From: ATZT02 sp964639395
GTDB taxonomy: Bacteria; Actinomycetota; Actinomycetes; S36-B12; UBA5976
Direction: 5' to 3'
NCBI GenBank assembly: GCA_964639395.1
Contig: CAZXCT010000080.1
Span: 1 to 5,169, forward strand
Length of the DNA: 5,169 nt
Shown here: positions 1 to 4,845 of the stretch, piece after piece
Position numbering within the stretch: position 1 is the first letter of the stretch
Layout of the letters: every line of letters starts with the position of its first letter
The notes under the pieces: model-generated
What the model was told of the DNA's origin: nothing
Databases searched by the model: none
The model's input: only the letters and a program-made list of their open reading frames with translations
Translations under genes and position numbers: made by a program

Positions 1-3
1 ATT

Positions 4-77
4 GGGCCTATAGCTCAGATGGTTAGAGCGCTTCCCTGATAAGGAAGAGGTCACCGGTTCAAGTCCAGTTAGGCCCA
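4..77 (+). tRNA. tRNA-Ile (anticodon GAT)
   Basis: The cloverleaf was folded by hand. The acceptor stem 4-10 pairs with 70-76 in seven Watson-Crick pairs, followed by discriminator A77. The D-stem is 13-16 with 26-29. The anticodon stem 31-35 pairs with 43-47 and the loop carries GAT at 38-40, which reads ATC/ATT isoleucine codons. The variable loop has five bases, and the T-loop 58-64 reads TTCAAGT. The 3' CCA is not encoded (CG follows A77), so it must be added by the nucleotidyltransferase. One oddity is that the T-stem 53-57/65-69 has a C55-A67 mismatch (tRNA positions 51-63) where C-G would be expected. Ile and Ala tRNAs right after gyrA are typical of actinobacterial chromosomes. Identity is secure; full activity with the mismatch is presumed. 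Confidence 0.97.
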
Positions 78-96
78 CGCGGTTTAGTTTTGTAAC

Positions 97-103
97 GGAG
101 GTG
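97..103 (+). promoter_or_regulatory. Strong Shine-Dalgarno of the DLW-39-type ORF
   Basis: GGAGGTG at 97-103 is a near-perfect complement to the 3' end of 16S rRNA. The GGAGG core lies six bases before the ATG at 108. This fixes the start of the micro-ORF between the two tRNA genes and is the best ribosome binding site in the window. Confidence 0.8.
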
Positions 104-107
104 GAAT

Positions 108-266
108 ATGCGAACCCTAGGTCGATTAATTTTGCTTGCCTTTGCAACAATTACTGGATTTGTTATTTACCGTGCTGTGCAAGACAGTAAGGCAGATGAT
201 GAATTATGGTCAGAAGCGACTTTTGATTCTGGAATGGAATTTAAAGCATCTGATTCTTTAATTTAG
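108..266 (+). CDS. DLW-39 family micro-protein (52 aa)
   Basis: This short ORF runs from ATG at 108 to TAG at 264-266, behind a strong Shine-Dalgarno. Residues 1-6 (MRTLGR) are basic and residues 7-21 form a short hydrophobic helix (LILLAFATITGFVIY). A charged linker follows and then DELWSEAT at residues 31-38. That motif resembles the DLW-x-EAT signature of the small actinobacterial DLW-39 family, whose members are about 40 residues long and sit near gyrA and these tRNAs. The copy here is about a dozen residues longer at its C-terminus. It probably sits in the membrane with its acidic tail in the cytoplasm by the positive-inside rule, or the reverse if the helix is a cleaved signal. Its function is unknown. 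The ORF ends only five bases before tRNA-Ala, so mRNA and tRNA must share a transcript that RNase P cuts. The family call comes from memory of the motif and from position. Confidence 0.82.
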   Translation: MRTLGRLILLAFATITGFVIYRAVQDSKADDELWSEATFDSGMEFKASDSLI

Positions 267-271
267 TTTTT

Positions 272-347
272 GGGGGCTTAGCTCAGTTGGTAGAGCACTG
301 CCTTTGCAAGGCAGGGGTCAGGGGTTCGAGTCCCCTAGCCTCCACCA
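272..347 (+). tRNA. tRNA-Ala (anticodon TGC), CCA encoded
   Basis: The acceptor stem 272-278 pairs with 337-343. It includes the G-U wobble G274-T341, the G3-U70 pair that is the main identity element recognised by alanyl-tRNA synthetase. The D-stem is 282-285/292-296 region (GCTC/GAGC). The anticodon stem 298-302 pairs with 310-314 and the loop holds TGC at 305-307. The T-stem 320-324/332-336 is fully paired around TTCGAGT. The discriminator is A344 and the CCA tail is encoded at 345-347, unlike the neighbouring tRNA-Ile. It lies five bases after the DLW-39-type stop codon and 24 bases before the cyclophilin start, so it is likely processed out of a longer transcript. Confidence 0.98.
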
Positions 348-371
348 AAAACATTTACCTAAAGGAGAGCT

Positions 372-890
372 ATGAGCACACAAAGTTTTGCAACTATTCA
401 CACAAGTTTAGGGGATATAAAAATTGAACTGTTTCCGTTGCATGCCCCAAAAACGGTTAAAAACTTTATTGGCTTAGCTGATGGAACCGGTGAATGGACA
501 GATTTAAAAACCGGTAAAAAAACATCTACCCCGCTTTACAACGGAACTATTTTTCACAGAGTTATTCCTGGTTTTATGATTCAGGGCGGGGATCCACTTG
601 GCTCTGGTAGAGGTGGCCCGGGCTATCAATTTGCAGATGAATTTCACCCAGAATTAAATTTTGATAAGCCATATCTATTAGCGATGGCAAATGCCGGGCC
701 AAATACGAATGGTTCTCAATTTTTTATAACAGTTGCTGCTACCGCCTGGCTTAATCGCAAACATACAATTTTTGGTGAGTGCGCTGACCAAACCAGTAAA
801 GAGGTAGTAGACAAAATAACTGCAACTCCAACTGGGGCGCAAGATAAACCAACCAACGATGTAGTAATCAGCAGTATCACGATTTCTTAA
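372..890 (+). CDS. ppiA: Cyclophilin-type peptidylprolyl isomerase (172 aa)
   Basis: This is a cytoplasmic cyclophilin that catalyses cis-trans isomerisation of Xaa-Pro bonds and assists protein folding; no signal peptide or membrane segment is visible. Seen in the sequence: FHRVIPGFMIQGGDP at 61-75 with catalytic Arg63 and pocket residues Phe68 and Gln71; NGSQFFIT at 113-120 with Gln116 and Phe118; and WLNRKHTIFGE at 126-136 with Trp126, Leu127 and His131. A loop at about residues 38-57 (EWTDLKTGKK and following) is typical of the actinobacterial PpiA found next to gyrA. The length is normal for the family. The start is supported by AAAGGAGAG at 361-369, with AGGAG four bases before the ATG. 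Rhomboid follows after eight bases and is probably co-transcribed. An odd point is Trp126: as I recall, many actinobacterial relatives have His there, whereas human CypA has Trp. Confidence 0.96.
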   Translation: MSTQSFATIHTSLGDIKIELFPLHAPKTVKNFIGLADGTGEWTDLKTGKKTSTPLYNGTIFHRVIPGFMIQGGDPLGSGRGGPGYQFADEFHPELNFDKPYLLAMANAGPNTNGSQFFITVAATAWLNRKHTIFGECADQTSKEVVDKITATPTGAQDKPTNDVVISSITIS

Positions 891-898
891 GATTAATA

Positions 899-1498
899 AT
901 GTCTGAAGAAGTTTTTGAAACTTCAGCACCTAGAAATAATCCAACGGCTGCAAGTTGGACAAAACGATTAGTTTTTTTAATTCTATTTGTCTATTTAATT
1001 CAAATGTTAAGTCGATATTTGATCGCAGAAAACTGGGCAATTCTTAGCTGGGGGCTTCACCCACCAGCAGTAACTGATGGACAATGGTGGCGACTCATTT
1101 CAGCAACATTTCTACATGGCTCACTTTTACATCTGGGCTTTAATCTGCTGGCGCTTTGGCTATTAGGCAGTCAAATTGAGAAATTCTTAGGCGCAAAATT
1201 TTTTTTACTGCTTTATTTCACCAGCGCACTTGGCGGTTCGTTGGCCTCAACATATTTTTCACCTGCTGCAACATTTTCAATTGGTGCCAGTGGTGCCATC
1301 TTCGGGCTAATGGGATCTTTCATAATAATCGGAAAAAAGATAAAAGCAGATGTTTCACAAATAGTTGTGCTATTGGTTATTAACTTAGTTTTAGGATTTA
1401 CCGTTAGCGGCATTGACTGGAGAGCTCACCTCGGGGGTTTGCTCGCCGGAGTTATTTTTACAAAATTTCTTGTTAGCGCCACTTGGTCGAGAGAATAA
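899..1498 (+). CDS. Rhomboid family intramembrane serine protease (199 aa)
   Basis: This integral membrane protease cleaves transmembrane helices of client proteins; its substrate here is unknown. The catalytic dyad is visible: Ser131 in GASGAIFG (129-136) and His177 in WRAHLGG (174-180). Supporting motifs are WWR at 63-65 in the loop after TM1 and H78-x3-N82 in HGSLLHLGFN, matching the conserved His and Asn of E. coli GlpG TM2. Six hydrophobic segments fit the minimal rhomboid fold, at about 24-42, 68-90, 101-118, 130-145, 153-170 and 176-193. The short N-terminal tail has no extra domain. The start at 899 has no Shine-Dalgarno, but the cyclophilin stop is only eight bases upstream, so translational coupling is likely. 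The 3' end overlaps crgA tail to tail by 26 bp. Streptomyces carries a rhomboid gene at the same place, as I recall. Confidence 0.95.
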   Translation: MSEEVFETSAPRNNPTAASWTKRLVFLILFVYLIQMLSRYLIAENWAILSWGLHPPAVTDGQWWRLISATFLHGSLLHLGFNLLALWLLGSQIEKFLGAKFFLLLYFTSALGGSLASTYFSPAATFSIGASGAIFGLMGSFIIIGKKIKADVSQIVVLLVINLVLGFTVSGIDWRAHLGGLLAGVIFTKFLVSATWSRE

Positions 1499-1736
1499 AT
1501 CCAATTATTAAAAAGCCAAAACCAATTCCAATATTCCAAAGTGCATTTAAACTATTCATAAGTGGGACGGAACTACCAGCAACATAAAAAGTGATGATGT
1601 AAATCAATCCTAAAACAAAAAACGTAACCATGGCGGGGGCTATCCAGCGCGGGCCGTCAAAATTTATTGGCTCAAGATTGCTAGAAGTTTCAGAAATTTT
1701 TGTGTCCTTGGGCTTGCGCCGCTTTGAGATTGGCAT
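1473..1736 (-). CDS. crgA: Cell division protein CrgA (87 aa)
   Basis: CrgA is a small membrane protein of the actinobacterial divisome. In mycobacteria it helps recruit FtsI and FtsQ, and in Streptomyces it controls sporulation septation. Family features seen are the basic N-terminus MPISKRRKPK, the PRWIAP entry to TM1 (about 34-53), the conserved Tyr in ITFYV, the short external loop, LWNIGIGFGFLIIGF in TM2 (about 66-83), and the closing motif TKWR at the very C-terminus. The length is usual for the family. The start is fixed by AAGGAGA on the minus strand (1741-1747), six or so bases upstream of the ATG. The orientation, opposite to the rhomboid before it and divergent from the DUF881 gene, is the same as in Mycobacterium tuberculosis. 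The last 26 bases overlap the rhomboid 3' end, leaving no room for a terminator. Confidence 0.96.
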   Translation of the reverse strand: MPISKRRKPKDTKISETSSNLEPINFDGPRWIAPAMVTFFVLGLIYIITFYVAGSSVPLMNSLNALWNIGIGFGFLIIGFILSTKWR

Positions 1737-1740
1737 ATTT

Positions 1741-1747
1741 TCTCCTT
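1741..1747 (-). promoter_or_regulatory. Shine-Dalgarno of crgA
   Basis: The minus strand reads AAGGAGA at 1747-1741, with the GGAG core about seven bases before the crgA ATG. It confirms the start codon and shows that crgA mRNA has a normal leader, unlike its divergent neighbour. Confidence 0.8.
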
Positions 1748-1774
1748 GGCTCCCGACCGTCGCGAGAGGTGCTG

Positions 1775-1780
1775 ACTATA
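1775..1780 (-). promoter_or_regulatory. Candidate -10 box of crgA
   Basis: The minus strand reads TATAGT, five of six matches to TATAAT and a fit to the loose actinobacterial TANNNT form. Transcription would begin near 1768, giving a leader of about 32 bases that contains the Shine-Dalgarno. No good -35 box is visible at 17-18 bp. It lies inside a small dyad, ACTATACAGT (1775-1784). This is inference from sequence only. Confidence 0.35.
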
Positions 1781-1785
1781 CAGTT

Positions 1786-1791
1786 TACGGT
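1786..1791 (+). promoter_or_regulatory. Candidate -10 box for a leaderless DUF881 transcript
   Basis: TACGGT at 1786-1791 fits the TANNNT pattern and sits exactly where a -10 box (-12 to -7) would put the transcription start on the A of the ATG at 1798. No Shine-Dalgarno precedes that ATG, which agrees with a leaderless mRNA, a common form in Actinobacteria. TATACA at 1777-1782 is an alternative that would leave a leader of only about eight bases. Confidence 0.35.
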
Positions 1792-1797
1792 TGATAC

Positions 1798-2532
1798 ATG
1801 AACATCAATAAGTCTCACCTAGCTGCCGGTCTAGTATTTGCCCTGGCAGGATTTTTATTGATTTCTAGTGCACAAATTGCTAATGGTGATGACATCAGAA
1901 GCGATCGCCCCGCTCGGCTCCGCGACTTGGTCGCTGAAGTAGCGAGAGATGTTGAGCAGAATCAGCAGACTTTAACCACAACTCAACAAGCAATCGAAGA
2001 AATCTCAAACAGTGCTGATGGTTTATTAGCACAAAGAATTGCTAAAGAAATTCAACAAGTCGCGCAAGCAGCAGGTCTAACAGAAGTAGCTGGGCCCGGT
2101 TTGGCAGTCATGCTAAATGACGCACCAGCACCTGATGCGAATTCAACGCTCGGTTTAACGACAAATGTTAATGATTTGATAATTCATCAAGAAGACGTTC
2201 AATCAGTAGTGAATGCACTATGGGCCGGTGGCGCTGAAGGCGTTAGCATCATGGGCGAGCGAATTATTTCAACCTCTGCCGTTAGATGTGTTGGCAACAC
2301 GTTGTTATTGCACGGACGGGTTTACTCGCCTCCTTTTAAAATTGAGGCAGTAGGTGATATTGAATCAATGAAAACTAGTTTAAATAACGATATTAATGTT
2401 GCGGTATTACAAGATTATGTTGATGTTTTTGGACTAGTTTATACAGTAGAAGATGTGCAAAAAATGGTACTCAAACCTTATGCTGGCCCAATTAATATTA
2501 GTAATCCTTTAATAAAAGTTGATTTTAAATGA
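1798..2532 (+). CDS. DUF881 family membrane-anchored protein (244 aa)
   Basis: DUF881 proteins are widespread in Gram-positive bacteria. In Actinobacteria one is encoded between crgA and trpG/pknB (Rv0012 in M. tuberculosis). The biochemical role is unknown; a cell-wall or division role has been suspected from context. Seen here: one N-terminal hydrophobic segment (about 8-28), acting as signal anchor or signal peptide, so the rest is probably extracytoplasmic. A Gln-rich, heptad-like helix follows at about 40-92. The DUF881 domain has the signatures GPGLAVMLND (99-108), LIIHQEDVQ (127-135), NALWAGGAEGVSIMGERI (139-156), AVRCVGNTLLL (161-171), SPPFKIEAVGD (177-187). The length is typical. The start has no Shine-Dalgarno and may be leaderless. 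It overlaps the amidotransferase gene by four bases (ATGA), which implies coupled translation. The class E sortase gene found between these two in some relatives is absent. Confidence 0.92.
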   Translation: MNINKSHLAAGLVFALAGFLLISSAQIANGDDIRSDRPARLRDLVAEVARDVEQNQQTLTTTQQAIEEISNSADGLLAQRIAKEIQQVAQAAGLTEVAGPGLAVMLNDAPAPDANSTLGLTTNVNDLIIHQEDVQSVVNALWAGGAEGVSIMGERIISTSAVRCVGNTLLLHGRVYSPPFKIEAVGDIESMKTSLNNDINVAVLQDYVDVFGLVYTVEDVQKMVLKPYAGPINISNPLIKVDFK

Positions 2533-3104
2533 AAAAAATACTTGTTATTGATAATTATGATTCATTCGTCTTTAATCTAGTTCAATACCTAGAGCAACTA
2601 GGTGCTGAGGTTGAAGTTGTTAGAAACGATCAAGTTGATTTAAACTCACTAGCTCAATACGACGGAATACTACTTTCACCTGGCCCAGGGACTCCAGAAG
2701 ATGCAGGTGCGTGCATTGAAGTTGTAAATGAAGCAGTTAAAACAAATCAACCATTACTCGGAGTTTGTTTAGGGCACCAAGCAATCGGCGTCGCGTTTGG
2801 TGCGACTGTTAATCAAGCACCGGAGTTATTGCATGGTAAGACAAGTGAAATTTTTCATGACAACGAAGGTATTTTTGCAGGTCTAAAGCCAGGATTTATT
2901 GCGACTAGGTATCACTCACTAGCGATTGACAACAAGAGTATTCCAGACACACTTAGAGTTACTGCTAAAACAGATTCAGGCGTAGTTATGGGCGTCAAAC
3001 ATCAAAGCGCACCAATTGAGGGTGTGCAGTTTCACCCTGAAAGTATTTTGACAGAAGGCGGGCTTGATTTAATAGAAAATTGGCTAGGTTCACTTGGTCG
3101 CTAA
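2529..3104 (+). CDS. pabA: Anthranilate/aminodeoxychorismate synthase component II, class I glutamine amidotransferase (191 aa)
   Basis: This subunit hydrolyses glutamine and passes ammonia to a chorismate-aminating partner: PabB for p-aminobenzoate (folate) or TrpE for anthranilate (tryptophan). In many bacteria one such protein serves both. Seen: the N-terminal VIDNYDSFVFNL (6-17), LLSPGPGTPEDAG (48-60) forming the oxyanion strand, the nucleophile elbow GVCLGHQ with Cys80, LLHGKTS (100-106), YHSL (128-131), and FHPESILT with His169 and Glu171 completing the triad. The protein is full length. The start overlaps the DUF881 stop as ATGA and lacks its own Shine-Dalgarno. No chorismate-binding partner is encoded nearby, which is normal at this locus (trpG, Rv0013, in M. 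tuberculosis). The pabA or trpG choice cannot be made from sequence. Its last 11 bases contain the start of the glycosyltransferase gene. Confidence 0.93.
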   Translation: MKKILVIDNYDSFVFNLVQYLEQLGAEVEVVRNDQVDLNSLAQYDGILLSPGPGTPEDAGACIEVVNEAVKTNQPLLGVCLGHQAIGVAFGATVNQAPELLHGKTSEIFHDNEGIFAGLKPGFIATRYHSLAIDNKSIPDTLRVTAKTDSGVVMGVKHQSAPIEGVQFHPESILTEGGLDLIENWLGSLGR

Positions 3105-3867
3105 CCCGCGGGTCGCAATTGCAATAGCTACAAAAGGATCGCGAAATACTCTTTATAAAACTATTGATTCTGTATTAAAACAAGATTATTCGGCGCTAAC
3201 ATTAAAAATTGTTTGCCCCCAACTAGAGCTAGCCAAAATAAAAACTAATATTGAAAATACTTTTTCTAACAATACAAATATAGACTTTATCCCTGAGCGT
3301 GAGACAGGTCAAAGTAACGCAATAAATCAGGCTTTCGAAGCATCAAATAATTTTGATTTCTTTGGCTGGATAAACGACGATGATTATTTAGCTGAAGGGG
3401 CGGTAGCCCGAGCAGTAAAAAGCCTTTCGCAGCCCGGCGCGGTAGCAGTTTTCGGTCACTTGTCATATCTAAACCAAGCAGAAAAGATAGTTGGAACCAA
3501 TCGATTAGGCAAGATAGGTTTTTGGTTTTCAAAATACGGTACAAATCTTACCCCGCAGCCAGGTAGTTTATTTAACGTAAAAAGTGTAAAAGATAAAACT
3601 CTACTCAATCCTAAATTTAAGTACGCCATGGATTTAGATCTATGGCTTCGATTACGAAATGAAGGTAAATTTATTTTTATAAATCAAACGCAAGCCTTTA
3701 TGTTATGGCACGAGGATGCGATAACGGTTAAACAAAGAAAAGCCGCCCTTAAAGAGGCTTACTTAATAAGAAAATTACATAGCAGAAATATATTTGAAAG
3801 ATTATTGATACAAATATTATGGATACCAACAAAAGTTATTGCTTATTTAAGTCTTAAATTAATTTAG
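3094..3867 (+). CDS. Family 2 (GT-A) glycosyltransferase, likely surface glycan synthesis (257 aa)
   Basis: This is probably a cytoplasmic, membrane-associated transferase that moves a sugar from a nucleotide donor to a growing surface glycan; donor and acceptor are not known. GT-A features seen: VAIAIATKGSRNTLYKTIDS at 7-26 (nucleotide-binding start), TGQSNAINQAFEA at 71-83, then WINDDDY at 92-98 holding the DXD-type metal site. TPQPGSLF at 153-160 follows, then the acceptor-side YAMDLDLWLRL at 177-187 and MLWHEDAIT at 203-211. The last 20 residues are hydrophobic and amphipathic, suitable for membrane contact. The start is TTG at 3094: a stop at 3085-3087 in the same frame rules out anything longer and no ATG or GTG lies before the fold begins. 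The 11-base overlap with pabA suggests re-initiation by terminating ribosomes. The gene looks AT-richer than pabA and overlaps the opposing fcl gene by four bases. It occupies the place where pknB is usual. Confidence 0.85.
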   Translation: MVANPRVAIAIATKGSRNTLYKTIDSVLKQDYSALTLKIVCPQLELAKIKTNIENTFSNNTNIDFIPERETGQSNAINQAFEASNNFDFFGWINDDDYLAEGAVARAVKSLSQPGAVAVFGHLSYLNQAEKIVGTNRLGKIGFWFSKYGTNLTPQPGSLFNVKSVKDKTLLNPKFKYAMDLDLWLRLRNEGKFIFINQTQAFMLWHEDAITVKQRKAALKEAYLIRKLHSRNIFERLLIQILWIPTKVIAYLSLKLI

Positions 3868-4784
3868 TGGTTAGCTAGGTACCACTGATAAGTAGCGGCA
3901 ATACCTTCACTCAAAGATATTTTAGGTTTCCAACCTAGTGCCGAAATTTTAGAACTATCTAGTAGCTTTCTTGGAGTACCATCAGGATAGTTCGCATCCC
4001 AAATTAGTTCACCTTTAAAACCTACCAATTCTTGGATCATAAGCGCTAAATCTTTGATACTTAGTTCTTGGCCAGATCCGATATTTATAAAATCATCATC
4101 ATCATAATTATGATAGATAAAATCAACCGCTTGTGCTAAATCATCAACATGTAGAAATTCACGCAGCGCACTACCGGTACCCCATAGTGTTATCGACTTA
4201 GCATTGCTTTCTTTTGCGTTATGAAACTTGGCTATTAATCCCGGAATAACGTGTGAAGATTTGAAATCAAAATTATCATTAGGCCCATATAAATTTGTGG
4301 GCATGGCAGAGTTCCATTTAAAATCAAATTGTTGGCGGTAGGCTTGAATAAGTTTCAAACCTGCAATTTTTGCTACGGCGTAAGCAGAATTAGTTTCTTC
4401 TAGTGCACCAGTTAATAAAGCATCTTCCTTCATTGGCTGTGAAGCCAACTTTGGGTAGATACACGAGGAGCCTAAAAAAATAAATTTTTTCACTTTTTCA
4501 GCAGCAGCAGCGTCCATCAAGTTAGATTGAATTTGCAAGTTAGTAGATAAAAAATCTACCGGAAAACTGTTATTTTCGACAATTCCGCCAACCCGGGCGG
4601 CAGCGTCAATTATTAAATCTGGATTAGCCCCGGCGATAAATGAAAATACAGAATCTCTATTTGTTAAATCTAATTCTGATCGCGTTGGGGCGATTACCTG
4701 AAAATCATTTTTTGAATCGTATAGTCGTACTAGCGCAGACCCCACCATGCCAGTTTTTCCGGCAATAAATACTTTGGTTACCAT
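3864..4784 (-). CDS. fcl: GDP-L-fucose synthase (306 aa)
   Basis: This is a cytoplasmic short-chain dehydrogenase/reductase of the extended type. It converts GDP-4-keto-6-deoxy-D-mannose to GDP-L-fucose with NADPH, by 3,5-epimerisation and then 4-reduction. Seen: the Rossmann motif GKTGMVG at 9-15; AARVGGI at 62-68; GSSCIYP at 105-111 with Ser107 and the epimerisation Cys108; Tyr135 and Lys139 in YAVAK; NLYGPNDNFD at 164-173; the acid/base His178 in SSHVIP; and LREFLHVDDLA at 207-217. These residues follow the E. coli WcaG set (Ser107, Cys109, Tyr136, Lys140, His179). All dual-function residues are present, so a simple reductase is less likely. The length is slightly under E. coli (321). No clear Shine-Dalgarno precedes the ATG. 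It diverges from gmd, which makes its substrate, over a 65-bp gap, and its tail touches the glycosyltransferase. Confidence 0.95.
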   Translation of the reverse strand: MVTKVFIAGKTGMVGSALVRLYDSKNDFQVIAPTRSELDLTNRDSVFSFIAGANPDLIIDAAARVGGIVENNSFPVDFLSTNLQIQSNLMDAAAAEKVKKFIFLGSSCIYPKLASQPMKEDALLTGALEETNSAYAVAKIAGLKLIQAYRQQFDFKWNSAMPTNLYGPNDNFDFKSSHVIPGLIAKFHNAKESNAKSITLWGTGSALREFLHVDDLAQAVDFIYHNYDDDDFINIGSGQELSIKDLALMIQELVGFKGELIWDANYPDGTPRKLLDSSKISALGWKPKISLSEGIAATYQWYLANH

Positions 4785-4792
4785 TAAATGCT

Positions 4793-4798
4793 AGTTTA
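4793..4798 (-). promoter_or_regulatory. Candidate -10 box of fcl
   Basis: The minus strand reads TAAACT (4798-4793), a TANNNT-type box. Transcription would start one or two bases before the fcl ATG at 4784, nearly leaderless, which agrees with the lack of a well-placed Shine-Dalgarno. AAAGG at 4803-4799 is too far (14 bases) to serve well as one. There is no clear -35 box. Confidence 0.25.
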
Positions 4799-4813
4799 CC
4801 TTTGCTTTGTCAC

Positions 4814-4819
4814 TAGAAT
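4814..4819 (+). promoter_or_regulatory. Candidate -10 box of gmd
   Basis: TAGAAT at 4814-4819 matches five of six bases of TATAAT and would start transcription near 4826, ahead of the gmd ribosome binding site. No convincing -35 box sits 17 bp upstream. TTGTCA at 4807-4812 is -35-like but has no good -10 at the right spacing (GAATTC at 17 bp). It lies in the 65-bp region shared with divergent fcl. Confidence 0.3.
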
Positions 4820-4838
4820 AATAATTACTGAATTCTAT

Positions 4839-4845
4839 AGGGGTG
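4839..4845 (+). promoter_or_regulatory. Shine-Dalgarno that supports the TTG start of gmd
   Basis: AGGGGTG at 4839-4845 is purine-rich and partly complementary to the 16S rRNA tail, with its AGGGG core six bases before TTG at 4850. A stop at 4838-4840 in the same frame and the absence of any other start before the Rossmann fold make this TTG the only reasonable choice. Confidence 0.6.

Noticed and set aside
266..276. TTTTT before tRNA-Ala as an intrinsic terminator
   Set aside because: No GC-rich hairpin precedes the T run, and the tRNA begins immediately after it.
678..929. 83-codon minus-strand ORF across the cyclophilin 3' end
   Set aside because: It lies antisense to the conserved cyclophilin active-site region, shows no family motif and has no convincing ribosome binding site; it is a shadow.
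1196..1207. Run of eight T bases in the rhomboid gene (AAATTTTTTTTA), possibly slippery
   Set aside because: The frame is intact through to the catalytic residues, so there is no sign of programmed or accidental frameshift.
1213..1413. 66-codon minus-strand ORF inside the rhomboid gene
   Set aside because: It is antisense to the catalytic GASG region and has no recognisable motif; codon constraint belongs to the rhomboid frame.
3287..3544. 85-codon minus-strand ORF inside the glycosyltransferase
   Set aside because: It is antisense to the DXD region and has no domain signature or Shine-Dalgarno; it is a shadow.
3855..3890. Bidirectional terminator between the converging glycosyltransferase and fcl genes
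   Set aside because: The genes overlap by four bases and no stem-loop with a T tract is visible there.
4092..4103. Four ATC repeats in fcl (Asp228-231)
   Set aside because: The run is short, in frame and in a variable surface loop before INIGSG; changes would add or remove an Asp only, so phase variation is unlikely.
4807..4835. TTGTCA plus GAATTC as a strong gmd promoter at 17-bp spacing
   Set aside because: The -35 box is good but GAATTC is a poor -10 box; TAGAAT at 4814 was preferred, still with low confidence.
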